A DNA stretch of 64,000 nt from contig JANNOO010000033.1 in assembly GCA_031399165.1 (NCBI GenBank), positions 52,441 to 116,440 on the forward strand. The letters are read 5' to 3'. Shown piece after piece: positions 16,074 through 25,012 of the stretch. Numbering within the stretch: position 1 is the first letter of the stretch; each line of letters begins with the position of its first letter. Made by a program: the position numbers and the translations under genes. The stretch is from JAKFWI01 sp031399165. GTDB lineage: Bacteria; Pseudomonadota; Alphaproteobacteria; Caulobacterales; Aquidulcibacteraceae. The notes below the pieces were generated by a model. That model searched no databases. It was not told the DNA's origin and saw nothing but the letters and a program-made list of their open reading frames with translations.

Positions 16074-16964
16074 GCCGCCGCCCCTAAACATGCTCGCCAC
16101 CGCGCCAATGCCGAGCAGCAGCGCGAGCCCACCGCCGATATATGATACCCAGCCCTGCTTACCGCCCGGCAGAATATCAGCCAGCGCAAAAGGCTCGGCC
16201 GCCGCTGCAGGCGGCAGCGCAGCGGGCGCGGCGGTGACACGCGCCTTGCCGTCAATCAGGCCCGGCAGATTGTATTGCGACACGCGATCGCTTGATGAAA
16301 TGAAATCGGCGTAGCGCTGACCGGCGTTGAACGTGACCATGCTCCGCACAGTGCGCGCTTCGGTACGGACCTTCTCCAGCTGCGCTGGGCGCGCGATCGT
16401 TGTGATCCCGACCACACCGGCGCGTCCCAGTACGCGGGTTTCGTACCGCAGGGACGCAGCATTCCTGTTGCGCGCATCGTATTGCTCGCCCCAGGTCAGC
16501 GTCTTGCCGGAATAATCGTACGAAGGCGTGGCGGCGAACGACACCAGCGCCGGCTCGGGCGCGCGCGCCAGCTTTACGCTATCGATAAAATTCAAGGAGC
16601 CCAGCTCGTCCGCGCCGGTCTCGGGTACGTTGCCGACGGCGTCGTATGTAATGACCGAGACCCAGTAATCCGCGGCGCCAGCTTTTTTGCCCACTGGCGC
16701 GACGGCGCCCATTTGCTGGCCCGCCGGGGCGCGCGCATCCAGCGTGCGCAGGAGCGGCGGCACGTCCTGCGGCGGGATGTAGACATAGCCCTTTATCAGA
16801 TCGAGGCGCACGGCGCCGCCGCCGCCAATATTGTTGGTCTGCGTAACGCCGGCGGCCTTCTTCGTTTCGGTGCGCGAAAGCTGCGTGTCCGGTCCGTCAG
16901 CGAACGCTGCGCCGGACGCAAAAACCGCGGCGCAGGCCGCCACGAAAACCGAAAGAACGCGCAT
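16047..16964 (-). CDS. DUF2167-like membrane-anchored periplasmic protein
   Basis: A 305-residue protein with an N-terminal signal peptide (1-22, ending ASGAAFA), a periplasmic domain and a C-terminal membrane helix (about 270-292) followed by a glycine/arginine tail. The central pattern, including SLRYETRVLGRAGVVG and a threonine-rich TLTWGEQY strand, resembles DUF2167 proteins. Function is not known. The assignment is by pattern recognition and is moderate. Confidence 0.6.
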   Translation of the reverse strand: MRVLSVFVAACAAVFASGAAFADGPDTQLSRTETKKAAGVTQTNNIGGGGAVRLDLIKGYVYIPPQDVPPLLRTLDARAPAGQQMGAVAPVGKKAGAADYWVSVITYDAVGNVPETGADELGSLNFIDSVKLARAPEPALVSFAATPSYDYSGKTLTWGEQYDARNRNAASLRYETRVLGRAGVVGITTIARPAQLEKVRTEARTVRSMVTFNAGQRYADFISSSDRVSQYNLPGLIDGKARVTAAPAALPPAAAAEPFALADILPGGKQGWVSYIGGGLALLLGIGAVASMFRGGGSRGRGPDA

Positions 16965-17043
16965 GGAAACCCCTCCTTAGCGCCGCCGTACGCCGCCCCG
17001 AAAACTTTAGCATAGCGCTATTGCGGTTTTGTCGCGAGCGCTG

Positions 17044-17934
17044 TCAGCCTTGGATCGCCGCACGCAGCGCCGCAGCTGCTTCGGCCATCGCTGTATCAAC
17101 GGCTTCGCGCCACGCCGCCATCGTTTTCCCCACCGCAGCAGCTTGAGGATAAAGCGCGGCGCGCGACGAGGAGACGAAGCCGCCTTCAAGCCCGTGGGGT
17201 CCGGCGACAAAACCGGCGACCGCGTCAGCGGCGCCCGCCCCTTGCGCGCCAAAGCCTGGCACCAGGAAGAGCGTGTTGGGCAGCAAGGCGCGCAGCCGGC
17301 GTGCTTCATCGGGGTAAGTCGCGCCGCACACCGCCATCAGACCCGACCACTCGTTTTCGCCTTTCAGGCGACTTGCGTAGGGCGCAATCATTTCCGCCAC
17401 GCGCTCCCACAACGGCGCGCCATCGACCGGCAGATCCTGCAAATCGCGCGCGCCGGGATTGGACGTGCGCACCAGCACCGCCACGCCGCGCCCACGCTTC
17501 TCCGCCGCGGCAACGAATGGCTCAAGTGAATCGCGTCCCAGATATGGGTTTACCGTCAGCACATCGGCGTTGAAGCCCGGCGCATCGCCGAACGCCGCCC
17601 GCGCATATCCTTCCGCGGTTGAGCCGATATCGCCGCGCTTGGCGTCTAGAATATTGAGCAGTCCCAGCGATTGCGCTTCAGCGCTTAGGGTGCGCGCGAC
17701 GCGATAGCCCTCTTCGCCATAGGGCTCGAAGAAGCCCATCTGCGGCTTGACCGCGCTAGCGTGACGCGCGGCGATCGGCAGGATTTCCTGGAAGAAGCGT
17801 TCAACGGCGCTGACGCCGCTGCGCGCATCGCCAAAAAGCGCCGGGATCAAATCCGGGTATGGATCGAGGCCGATACACAGCGGATTGCCGCGCGCGCGCA
17901 GCTTTTCAATCGCGCGGTCGGCAAAAGCAACCAT
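17044..17934 (-). CDS. pyrF: Orotidine 5'-phosphate decarboxylase
   Basis: A type-2 (about 300-residue) OMP decarboxylase: it begins with CIGLDPYPD, carries KPQMGFFEPYG and the catalytic DAKRGDIGSTA, and ends with the phosphate loop LVPGFGAQGAG. It makes UMP. I chose ATG 17934, which overlaps the upstream protease stop by one base (TGATG); an ATG at 17955 would add seven residues. Confidence 0.92.
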   Translation of the reverse strand: MVAFADRAIEKLRARGNPLCIGLDPYPDLIPALFGDARSGVSAVERFFQEILPIAARHASAVKPQMGFFEPYGEEGYRVARTLSAEAQSLGLLNILDAKRGDIGSTAEGYARAAFGDAPGFNADVLTVNPYLGRDSLEPFVAAAEKRGRGVAVLVRTSNPGARDLQDLPVDGAPLWERVAEMIAPYASRLKGENEWSGLMAVCGATYPDEARRLRALLPNTLFLVPGFGAQGAGAADAVAGFVAGPHGLEGGFVSSSRAALYPQAAAVGKTMAAWREAVDTAMAEAAAALRAAIQG

Positions 17935-18770
17935 CAGGAATTTGGCGCAACGCAAACGACCTGCGCAACGGAAAGATCGCGCCGCATCCTGTCGGCCTGC
18001 GGGCCGTAATTGGCCATCGTCAGCCGGCCCGCCGGCGCGCCAATTGCTGCGACCTGGTGCTCTTTAAGTAGCTCACCGATCGTTGACGGCGCGGCGGTAT
18101 AGATGCGTCCGCGCCGCACGGATTCAGCGATGGTGACGCCGATCACCCGGCCCTGCGTGTCCAGCACCGGCCCACCGCTCATGCCCGCCAGCGTGCCGCG
18201 CAAGCCGCCGGTGCGGCCGATCTCGGCCCAGGCCAGCACGGGTTCGTTGAGATTATAGCGGCCCCGCGCAATGAGCTTCTCCCGCCCCATCAGACGGGAA
18301 GCAGCCTCGCCCGGCCTGCCTTGCGGATAACCGAAATGGAACGCGGTCTGGCCGATGCGAAAGGTTTCTTCGTCCAGGTCGAGCGCGATGGGCTTTGGCG
18401 CGTTCGTCGTTCGCACAAGCGCGATGTCAGCGGTGTTCGCCACCAGCACTTCTTGCGCCGCCACCGCCGAGCCGCGGCCAACCACGATGCCAACCTTGGC
18501 GCAAGCATCGACCACATGGCGCGCGGTCAGCCACCAGCCATCGCTTTCGATCGAGAACGCCGTGCCGACGCCCGATGACACAGGCCCGACCTCAACCAGG
18601 ATTTCCGGGTCGAATTCTGACGGCGGCGGTAACAACGCCCCGGCCGGTTCGTCCTGCGCGGTGGGCGGCGCCGGCGGCGCGTCGGCATTCTCATCGAGGC
18701 TGAACAAAGCGAATACGAAGCCGCCCAGCACCAACACGTAGATCAGCCAATCGGGCAGTGGGCGCATCAC
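17934..18770 (-). CDS. Membrane-anchored trypsin-like serine protease
   Basis: A 278-residue protein. An N-terminal helix (about 8-25) is followed by a proline-rich linker and a trypsin-fold domain with His85 (TARHVVDAC), Asp115 (TADIALV) and Ser198 (GMSGGPV). The domain should face the periplasm. There is no PDZ domain, so it is not DegP-like. It lies directly between the DUF350 gene and pyrF with no gaps, suggesting a three-gene unit; the substrate is unknown. Confidence 0.85.
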   Translation of the reverse strand: MMRPLPDWLIYVLVLGGFVFALFSLDENADAPPAPPTAQDEPAGALLPPPSEFDPEILVEVGPVSSGVGTAFSIESDGWWLTARHVVDACAKVGIVVGRGSAVAAQEVLVANTADIALVRTTNAPKPIALDLDEETFRIGQTAFHFGYPQGRPGEAASRLMGREKLIARGRYNLNEPVLAWAEIGRTGGLRGTLAGMSGGPVLDTQGRVIGVTIAESVRRGRIYTAAPSTIGELLKEHQVAAIGAPAGRLTMANYGPQADRMRRDLSVAQVVCVAPNS

Positions 18771-19208
18771 CTATCCTAATCGCGATGAAAACGGATCGGC
18801 CACCGCGCCAGCCAGAATCAGCGCCACGCCCAGCTTGATGCTCATCACCATCAGCGCGGCGGCCACGTCGCCCTCGGCGATCCGCCGCGGCAGGCCGCGC
18901 AGGATCGCGTCAGTCACGCGGAAGGCGATCAGCTGCACAAGCAGCGTGACCACGCCCCAGATCACCAGGTCCGTAAGGCTATAGGAATGCTCGAGGCAGG
19001 CGCCGAGGGGAATGGCCAGACCGACCACCACGCCGCCAAACGCCAGCGCCGCCGACGGATTACCGTCGCGAATAAGAGTCAGCTCCTTGTGCGGCGTGAG
19101 CAGCACATAAACCACCAGCGCGGCGACAAACATGCCCAGCGCCACGCCGAGCTGGATCAGAAAGTCGTCGAAGCCGGATACGAAGGATTGAACCGCCGAT
19201 AAATCCAT
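18771..19208 (-). CDS. DUF350 family inner-membrane protein
   Basis: A 145-residue protein with four predicted membrane helices arranged as two similar halves, including ELTLIRDGNPSAALAFGGVVVGLAIPL, typical of DUF350 (YjfL-like). ATG 19208 is preceded by AGGGGG; an upstream in-frame start at 19259 is less likely. The stop abuts the protease start. DUF350 function is not established. Confidence 0.82.
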   Translation of the reverse strand: MDLSAVQSFVSGFDDFLIQLGVALGMFVAALVVYVLLTPHKELTLIRDGNPSAALAFGGVVVGLAIPLGACLEHSYSLTDLVIWGVVTLLVQLIAFRVTDAILRGLPRRIAEGDVAAALMVMSIKLGVALILAGAVADPFSSRLG

Positions 19209-19292
19209 GCATCCCCCTGCGTATTGAGGGGCGTAGCTTTTGGCGCGCGCGGGCGTCAAGCCAGACCCTCAGGGACGATTAGGAGCACGATT

Positions 19293-20075
19293 ATGGCCGA
19301 ACAGAGAAGCGCAATCGTCACCGGATCGACCAGCGGCATCGGCTTGGCCGTGGCCACGGCATTGGCCGAGGACGGCCTCAACGTGGCGCTCAACGGCTTC
19401 GGCGATCCCGCTGAGATCGAAAGCACGCGCGCCGCCCTGGAGGCAAAGGGCGGCGTCAAGGTCATCTACCAGGGCGGAGACCTGACCAAGGCCGAAGACT
19501 GCGCCGCCCTGGTCAAGGCCGCCGAAACCGCCTTCGGCAAGCTCGACGTGCTGGTCAACAACGCCGGCATCCAGCACGTATCTCCCATCGAAGACTTCCC
19601 GATCGATAAATGGAACGCGATCATCGCGCTCAACCTGTCTGCTTCATTCCACACCATCCGCGCGGCGATGGCGGGCATGAAGGCGCGCAAATACGGCCGA
19701 ATCATCAATATCGCTTCCGCCCATGCGCTGGTAGCCTCCCCGTTCAAGAGCGCCTACGTGGCCGCCAAGCATGGCGTGCTGGGGCTGACAAAAACCGTCG
19801 CGCTGGAGGGGGCTACATTCAGCGTGCGCTGCAATGCCATCTGCCCGGGCTATGTGCACACGCCCCTCGTTGAAGCGCAGATTCCCGACACGATGAAGGC
19901 GCGCAATCTGACGCGCGAGCAGGTGATCAGCGAAGTCCTGCTTGCCGCCCAGCCGACGAAGGAATTCGTCAAGGCGGAAGAAATTGGCGCATTCGTCCGC
20001 TTCCTGATCAGCCCCGCCGCCAGCCAGATCAACGGAACCGCGCTTTCGATCGACGGCGGCTGGACGGCGCAATGA
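19293..20075 (+). CDS. bdhA: 3-Hydroxybutyrate dehydrogenase
   Basis: A 260-residue short-chain dehydrogenase with NAD loop TGSTSGIG (10-17), NNAG (89-92) and the Ser142-Tyr155-Lys159 catalytic set (Y-VAA-K). Sequences such as NNAGIQHVSPIEDFP and HALVASPFKSAYVAAKHG are diagnostic of D-3-hydroxybutyrate dehydrogenases, which oxidise the PHB monomer to acetoacetate. ATG 19293 follows AGGAG. It overlaps the patatin gene by 4 bases. Confidence 0.92.
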   Translation: MAEQRSAIVTGSTSGIGLAVATALAEDGLNVALNGFGDPAEIESTRAALEAKGGVKVIYQGGDLTKAEDCAALVKAAETAFGKLDVLVNNAGIQHVSPIEDFPIDKWNAIIALNLSASFHTIRAAMAGMKARKYGRIINIASAHALVASPFKSAYVAAKHGVLGLTKTVALEGATFSVRCNAICPGYVHTPLVEAQIPDTMKARNLTREQVISEVLLAAQPTKEFVKAEEIGAFVRFLISPAASQINGTALSIDGGWTAQ

Positions 20076-21166
20076 TGGCCGGCGCCGTCAAACGCGTCGA
20101 TCTGGCGCTGCAGGGCGGCGGCTCGCACGGCGCCTTTACCTGGGGCGTGCTGGACGCGCTGCTGGAAGACGAACGCATCGACGTTGAAGCGATCACCGGA
20201 ACGTCCGCTGGCGCGATCAATGCGGTGCTGTTCGCCGATGGCATTGCCGAAGGCGGGCGTGAACGCGCGCGGCAAAAGCTGGCCACGTTCTGGCGCGCGC
20301 TGTCCGAGGTTACACGCGGTTCGTTCCTGCGCCGCACGCCGTGGCAGAAGTGGACAGGCGCATGGACACTCGATCAATCTCCGTTCCTGGCCTGGCTCGA
20401 CATGCTATCGACCCTCGCCAGTCCGTACGATCTTAATCCGTTGAACTATAATCCCCTGCGCGACCTGCTTTCCGAGCAGGTGGATTTTGAACGCCTGCGC
20501 AAGACGGACGATCTCAAACTCTTTGTCACCGCCACCAATGTCGAAACGGGCCAGCCGCGCGTGTTCCGGCGCGCGCAGTTGACGCTTGATCATGTCATGG
20601 CTTCGGCCTGCCTGCCGAACCTTTATCAGGCGGTATTGCTTGACGGCGTTCCCTATTGGGATGGCGGCTATATGGGCAATCCTTCGCTCTGGCCGTTGTT
20701 TGAAGGCAGCGAGTCCGATGACATCATCATCGTCAAGATCAACCCGATCGAGCGCAAAGGCACGCCGCGCAGCGCCCGCGAAATCGTCGGCCGCCTGAAC
20801 GAGATCACATTCAACGCGAGCCTGCTGCGCGAATTCCGGGCCATCGATTTCGTGCAGCGGCTGATCCGCGCTGGCCGGCTTGACAGCACGGATTATCGCG
20901 ATGTGCGTATCCATATCATCGGTGATGACGAGTTGATGGATTCGGTGAGCGAAAGCTCGAAATACCTTACCGAATGGCCGTTTCTCGAGATGCTCCGCGA
21001 CAAGGGGCGCGACGCGGCGCAAACGTGGATGCAAAAGCATTACAAGGACCTGGGCGAGCGCTCGACGGTGAACCTGCGCCGGATGTTTCAGGGCGGCGAG
21101 GACGCGCTCGATGGCCGCGGTCTGGACCCTAAACCCAAAAAGACACCAGGCGGCAGCGCTCCGTAA
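20072..21166 (+). CDS. Patatin-like phospholipase
   Basis: A 364-residue patatin domain with oxyanion loop LQGGGSHGAF, nucleophile motif GTSAG (Ser45) and catalytic Asp197 in DGGYMGNP. It hydrolyses acyl esters; coupling to bdhA (ATGA overlap) suggests a role in PHB granule or storage-lipid turnover, as bdhA and a patatin-like gene are often neighbours in alphaproteobacteria. No signal peptide is seen, so a cytoplasmic or granule-associated location is likely. Confidence 0.88.
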   Translation: MMAGAVKRVDLALQGGGSHGAFTWGVLDALLEDERIDVEAITGTSAGAINAVLFADGIAEGGRERARQKLATFWRALSEVTRGSFLRRTPWQKWTGAWTLDQSPFLAWLDMLSTLASPYDLNPLNYNPLRDLLSEQVDFERLRKTDDLKLFVTATNVETGQPRVFRRAQLTLDHVMASACLPNLYQAVLLDGVPYWDGGYMGNPSLWPLFEGSESDDIIIVKINPIERKGTPRSAREIVGRLNEITFNASLLREFRAIDFVQRLIRAGRLDSTDYRDVRIHIIGDDELMDSVSESSKYLTEWPFLEMLRDKGRDAAQTWMQKHYKDLGERSTVNLRRMFQGGEDALDGRGLDPKPKKTPGGSAP

Positions 21167-21201
21167 ACGCTCCCTTAAGCGGCCTTTGGTGCAATAGCCG
21201 C

Positions 21202-21648
21202 ATGCGTTTTGCCCTGACCGCCCTCGCCGTAACCAGCCTGGCGCTGATCGCGCTGCCCAGCGCCGCCCTTTCCGCCGATGCGCCGGCCAAGGACAAGGGC
21301 AAAGGTAAGGAGCAGCGCCGCATCACCTCCGCCGAGACCTACGTGCCTTCACCAACCTTGTCGGCACCGGTTACGTCGAATTACCAGTTCGCCGGGCTGA
21401 TGGTGGTCGATGTCGGCTTCGATGTGCCGGATGCAAAACTGCGCACGCGCGTGACGACCTTGCAGCCCCGCCTCACCGACGCGATGCGCTCGGCGCTCGC
21501 GGACTACACCTATGCGCGCGTCCGCGCTGGCAGCGCGCCCGACCCGGACCGCATCCTGCTGATGCTTCAGCAGGCCGCCGACCGGACGCTGGGCGTGAGC
21601 GGCGCGAAAGTTCTGCTGTCCAATGTGATGGTGCAGCGGGGCCGCTGA
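21202..21648 (+). CDS. Secreted protein of unknown function, FliL-like tail
   Basis: A 148-residue protein with a signal peptide (1-24, ending ALSADA), a lysine-rich linker (KDKGKGKEQRR) and a compact domain ending LLSNVMVQRGR. The domain order and ending recall the C-terminal half of FliL-family proteins, but the similarity is weak and no flagellar genes are nearby. Probably periplasmic. Function unknown. Confidence 0.6.
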   Translation: MRFALTALAVTSLALIALPSAALSADAPAKDKGKGKEQRRITSAETYVPSPTLSAPVTSNYQFAGLMVVDVGFDVPDAKLRTRVTTLQPRLTDAMRSALADYTYARVRAGSAPDPDRILLMLQQAADRTLGVSGAKVLLSNVMVQRGR

Positions 21649-22173
21649 TTATGGTGCCTTGATATCGGCCTTGCAGGCCGGGCCAAGCGTGACGGCGGTT
21701 ACGCCGCCTGGGTTTACATCCATCCACGCGTTCTGCGCTTCCGCCGGCGTCTTGATCGTCTCGGCGATGGTTTCGCCCGCACCCATGATCCGCCGCTCGA
21801 CGATGACGTATTTCGTCCGGTTGCAATCGAACCGGAAAAGAAAACGCTCGCGGGTGTAGGTTATGGTCTGCCGGGTGGTCTTGTCTTCGGTCACATAAGT
21901 CTGGTCGGTCCCGAAGAGAACCTCCACCCAAACTTCCGCGGCGCTGGCGTCCGGCAGACGCACGATTGAAGCGGGGTGATAATAGACCGCCCCACCGCCC
22001 GCCTGATTGGCCACTTGCAGCCATTGCGGAAACACGTCGGGCTTGGCCAACGCCGCCTGCGCAACCGCGGTGGAGGGCGCCGGCGTTGCGCTCGTCGCGG
22101 GCTGTTCCGGCGCGCGTTCGCAGGCGGCCGCGAACAGGCAAAGCGCGGCGATGGGCATGGCGATCAGGCGCAT
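21649..22173 (-). CDS. Lipoprotein with surface-adhesin-E-like domain
   Basis: A 174-residue protein. The signal peptide ends in lipobox FAAAC (C18 approximately), followed by a Pro/Ala/Thr linker and a beta domain with YYHPASIVRLPD, VWVEVLF and RFDCNRTKYVIVERR, a pattern seen in Adhesin_E-type domains. Start ATG 22173 is preceded by GAGGAA; upstream in-frame starts lack this. It ends one base after the convergent secreted protein. Function unknown. Confidence 0.62.
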   Translation of the reverse strand: MRLIAMPIAALCLFAAACERAPEQPATSATPAPSTAVAQAALAKPDVFPQWLQVANQAGGGAVYYHPASIVRLPDASAAEVWVEVLFGTDQTYVTEDKTTRQTITYTRERFLFRFDCNRTKYVIVERRIMGAGETIAETIKTPAEAQNAWMDVNPGGVTAVTLGPACKADIKAP

Positions 22174-22217
22174 GGCGTTTCCTCTTGGCATTACATTTGG
22201 CGCGGCTTTGGGACGGA

Positions 22218-22505
22218 TCAAGGCGCGATTTGATCAAGGTATTGGGCCAATTCCAGGTCAAGCGCGGTGACGCCGCCGGCGTCGTGCGTGGCGAGCGTCA
22301 CGTCGACCTTGTTATAGACGTTGAACCATTCGGGATGGTGATCCATCTGCTCGGCCTTCAGGGCGCCGCGCGTCATGAACGCAAACGCGGCTTTGAAATC
22401 GCTGAACTTGAAGCTCTTGAAGATCGCGTCGCGCCCATCGACCGCGCGCCAGCCGGTAAGCTGCGCCAGCGCGGCGGGAGCACCGATGTTTTCGGGCCGC
22501 GGCAT
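22218..22505 (-). CDS. phhB: 4a-Hydroxytetrahydrobiopterin dehydratase
   Basis: A 95-residue pterin-4a-carbinolamine dehydratase with the diagnostic MDHHPEWFNVYNKVDVTLATHD active-site stretch (about 54-75; the histidine pair is catalytic). It regenerates pterin after aromatic amino-acid hydroxylation. Its ATG overlaps the upstream permease stop by one base, so the two may be co-translated. Confidence 0.94.
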   Translation of the reverse strand: MPRPENIGAPAALAQLTGWRAVDGRDAIFKSFKFSDFKAAFAFMTRGALKAEQMDHHPEWFNVYNKVDVTLATHDAGGVTALDLELAQYLDQIAP

Positions 22506-24139
22506 CAGCGCTTGTTCGGCGGCGGCTCGACGTCGGTCTTGCCGGTGATCTCAAGATCGGGATTTGCCTCATGGCCGATCACCACTTCGCCCCGGCCCAG
22601 CTTCGAATTGCGCATGCCGTAAACGAAATACAGCGCAAACCCGAGGACGAGGTAGATCAGGAAGAACTCGCGCGTTTCCTTGTGCGCCATCAGCGCCATC
22701 AGCAGGAACAGGCACATCAGAGCGCCCAGGATCGGCACGACCGGGAACAGCGGCGTCCTGAATGGCCGCTTCATCGCGGGCCGGGCATAGCGCAGATAAA
22801 GCACCGTAAGGCACACGATTGCGAAAGCCGACAATGAGCCGACATTTGTCAGGTTCGCCAGCTTATCGAGCGACATGAAGCCCGCGAACGCCGCCGCGAT
22901 TATGCCCACCACGATCGTATTGATCCAAGGCGTCTTGAACTTCGGATGCACCCGCGCGAACGGCGAAGGCAGCAGCCCATCGCGCGACATGGTGTAGAAA
23001 ATCCGCGTCTGGCCATAGAGCAGAACAAGCATCACGGACGACAGGCCCGCAATCGCGCCGATTTTCACCAGTATGGCGAACCACGGCAGGCCCATCCGGT
23101 CCGCCGCCAGCGCGATCGGCGCCGGCACGTTCAATTCCGTATACGGAACGATGCCAACCAGAACGCCAGCCGTAAGGATGTAGAGGATGGTGCAGATGAC
23201 GAGTGAGCCGAGAATGCCGATTGGCATGTCCTTGGCCGGGTTTTTCGATTCCGCACCGGCGGTGGAAACCGCCTCGAAGCCGATATAGGCGAAGAAGATC
23301 GTCGCCGCGCCGGCGATAAGGCCGCCAATGCCGTACTGGGATACATTCTGCGCGGTGATCACGTCGCCCATGGCGCGCCAGATCTGCCCCATAAGGCTCA
23401 TATCCGATCCGGGTGGCGGGGCCGGCTGTTGCGGCGGCACCAGCGGCGTCCAGTTATCCGGATTCACGTAGGCCGAACCGATCAGGATAAACGCGATCAC
23501 CACCGTCACCTTGATCGCCACGACGATGTTATTGACTGTCGCCGATTCTGAAACGCCGACGACGAGGAGCAGCGTCACCGCCGCGATAGCAATCAGCGCC
23601 GGCAGATTCAGCACGCCCTGCGCCACCACCACGCCATCGACCCTCACGTCCACGCCCGGCGCGGCGGTAAGCGCGGGCGGAATGGAAATGCCGATATCGT
23701 GCAGCAAGCTGACGAGATAGCCCGACCAGCCCACCGCCACCGTCGATGCAGCAAGGCCATATTCGAGCATAAGCAGCAGGCCCATCACCCACGCCACGAT
23801 CTCCCCCATCGAGGCGTAGGAATAGGAATAGGCCGATCCGGAAACCGGAATGGCCGAGGCAAGCTCAGCGTAGCAGAGCGCTACGAACGCGCAGAGCAGG
23901 CCTGTGATAACGAACGAAATGACAATGCCCGGCCCGGCGAATTCGGCCGCCGCGCGGCCCGTCAGCACGAAAATCCCGGTGCCAATGATGCACCCGATCC
24001 CCAGCAGCACGAGATTGAGCGCGCCCAGCGTCCGTTTCAGTTCGCCCTGGGCATGCTCGGCATGCATCTGCTCGACGCTTTTGCGGAGGAACAAGCGGGC
24101 CAGGCCCGTTTTGGGGCCGCTCACGGGAACATCAGCCAT
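22505..24139 (-). CDS. APC family amino acid permease
   Basis: A 544-residue, 12-helix amino acid/polyamine/organocation transporter. The N-terminus LGIGCIIGTGIFVLTG is the unwound helix-1 substrate motif and FFAYIGFEAVSTAGAESKNP the helix-6 motif, as in cationic amino acid transporters (CAT/YfnA type). Substrate is unresolved; an aromatic or cationic amino acid fits, and linkage to phhB hints at an aromatic one. Confidence 0.88.
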   Translation of the reverse strand: MADVPVSGPKTGLARLFLRKSVEQMHAEHAQGELKRTLGALNLVLLGIGCIIGTGIFVLTGRAAAEFAGPGIVISFVITGLLCAFVALCYAELASAIPVSGSAYSYSYASMGEIVAWVMGLLLMLEYGLAASTVAVGWSGYLVSLLHDIGISIPPALTAAPGVDVRVDGVVVAQGVLNLPALIAIAAVTLLLVVGVSESATVNNIVVAIKVTVVIAFILIGSAYVNPDNWTPLVPPQQPAPPPGSDMSLMGQIWRAMGDVITAQNVSQYGIGGLIAGAATIFFAYIGFEAVSTAGAESKNPAKDMPIGILGSLVICTILYILTAGVLVGIVPYTELNVPAPIALAADRMGLPWFAILVKIGAIAGLSSVMLVLLYGQTRIFYTMSRDGLLPSPFARVHPKFKTPWINTIVVGIIAAAFAGFMSLDKLANLTNVGSLSAFAIVCLTVLYLRYARPAMKRPFRTPLFPVVPILGALMCLFLLMALMAHKETREFFLIYLVLGFALYFVYGMRNSKLGRGEVVIGHEANPDLEITGKTDVEPPPNKR

Positions 24140-24265
24140 TTGCTCTCCTACCGCCCGGCCGCAGGCGCGGCTGATCGTGGCGGGAGGTTAGCGAGCGTCG
24201 CAGGGGGCGGCAATGCGTAGAACCTGAATATGCCTGTAGCGCCAAAGGGCGCCGGTCAGATGAGC

Positions 24266-25012
24266 TTAGAACGCGCGTTGCTGTTTCGCCGGAGCCGGCC
24301 GGTGAATCCCGCATTCGGTTTTGCCGGAATTGGCCCAGCGCCCCGCCCGCGCGTCCGTGCCATCAGACGGCGAGGTGCAAGGCCAGCAACCGATCGAGGG
24401 GTAGCCATCGGCAACGAGCGGGTGCGGCGGCAGGTTGGCGGCCTTGACGTAAGCGTTGATTTCCGCCGGCCCCCACGAAACCAGCGGGTTCACCTTGAAA
24501 TGTATGCCGTCGTGCTCGATCACCGGCAGATGCGCACGCGCCGCGCCATGATGGCGCTTGCGCCCTGAAATCCATGCATCGAACTCCGCCAGCGCCCGTT
24601 CGTTCGGGCGCACCTTGCGCAGCGCGCAGCACGCGTCCGGATCGCGCTTCCACAAATCGCCCTTCGGATCTTCCGCGGTGACTTCCGCCGCCTCCGGCAA
24701 GGCGGTGCGGAGATTTTTCAGGCCCAGCACCCTCGCCAGCTCGTCGCGGTAATCCAGCGTCTGCGCAAAATGCTTGTCAGTATCAATGAAGATCACCGGG
24801 AACGCCGCATCGACCTGCGAGACCAGGTGCAGCAACGCCGCCGATTCCGCGCCGAAGGAAGAAACCAGCGCGATGCGGCCAGCAAATTCCTGGCGGATCG
24901 CGCGCTCAAGAATCTCCTGCGGGCTCAGCCCCTCCCACGCGATCGCCAACGCCGCCGCGCGATCGAGATTGACTCCCGCCGCGTCATTGGGGGTTTCGGC
25001 CGCCAGGCTCAT
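24266..25012 (-). CDS. cysH: Adenylylsulfate (APS/PAPS) reductase
   Basis: A 248-residue CysH. The [4Fe-4S] ligands CC (128-129) and CxxC (C209, C212) are present, and the catalytic cysteine is in ECGIH (C234). The iron-sulfur cysteines mark the assimilatory APS-using type found in many bacteria. It reduces APS to sulfite with thioredoxin. Its start overlaps the DUF934 stop (ATGA). It is the last gene of the sulfate operon. Confidence 0.93.
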   Translation of the reverse strand: MSLAAETPNDAAGVNLDRAAALAIAWEGLSPQEILERAIRQEFAGRIALVSSFGAESAALLHLVSQVDAAFPVIFIDTDKHFAQTLDYRDELARVLGLKNLRTALPEAAEVTAEDPKGDLWKRDPDACCALRKVRPNERALAEFDAWISGRKRHHGAARAHLPVIEHDGIHFKVNPLVSWGPAEINAYVKAANLPPHPLVADGYPSIGCWPCTSPSDGTDARAGRWANSGKTECGIHRPAPAKQQRAF

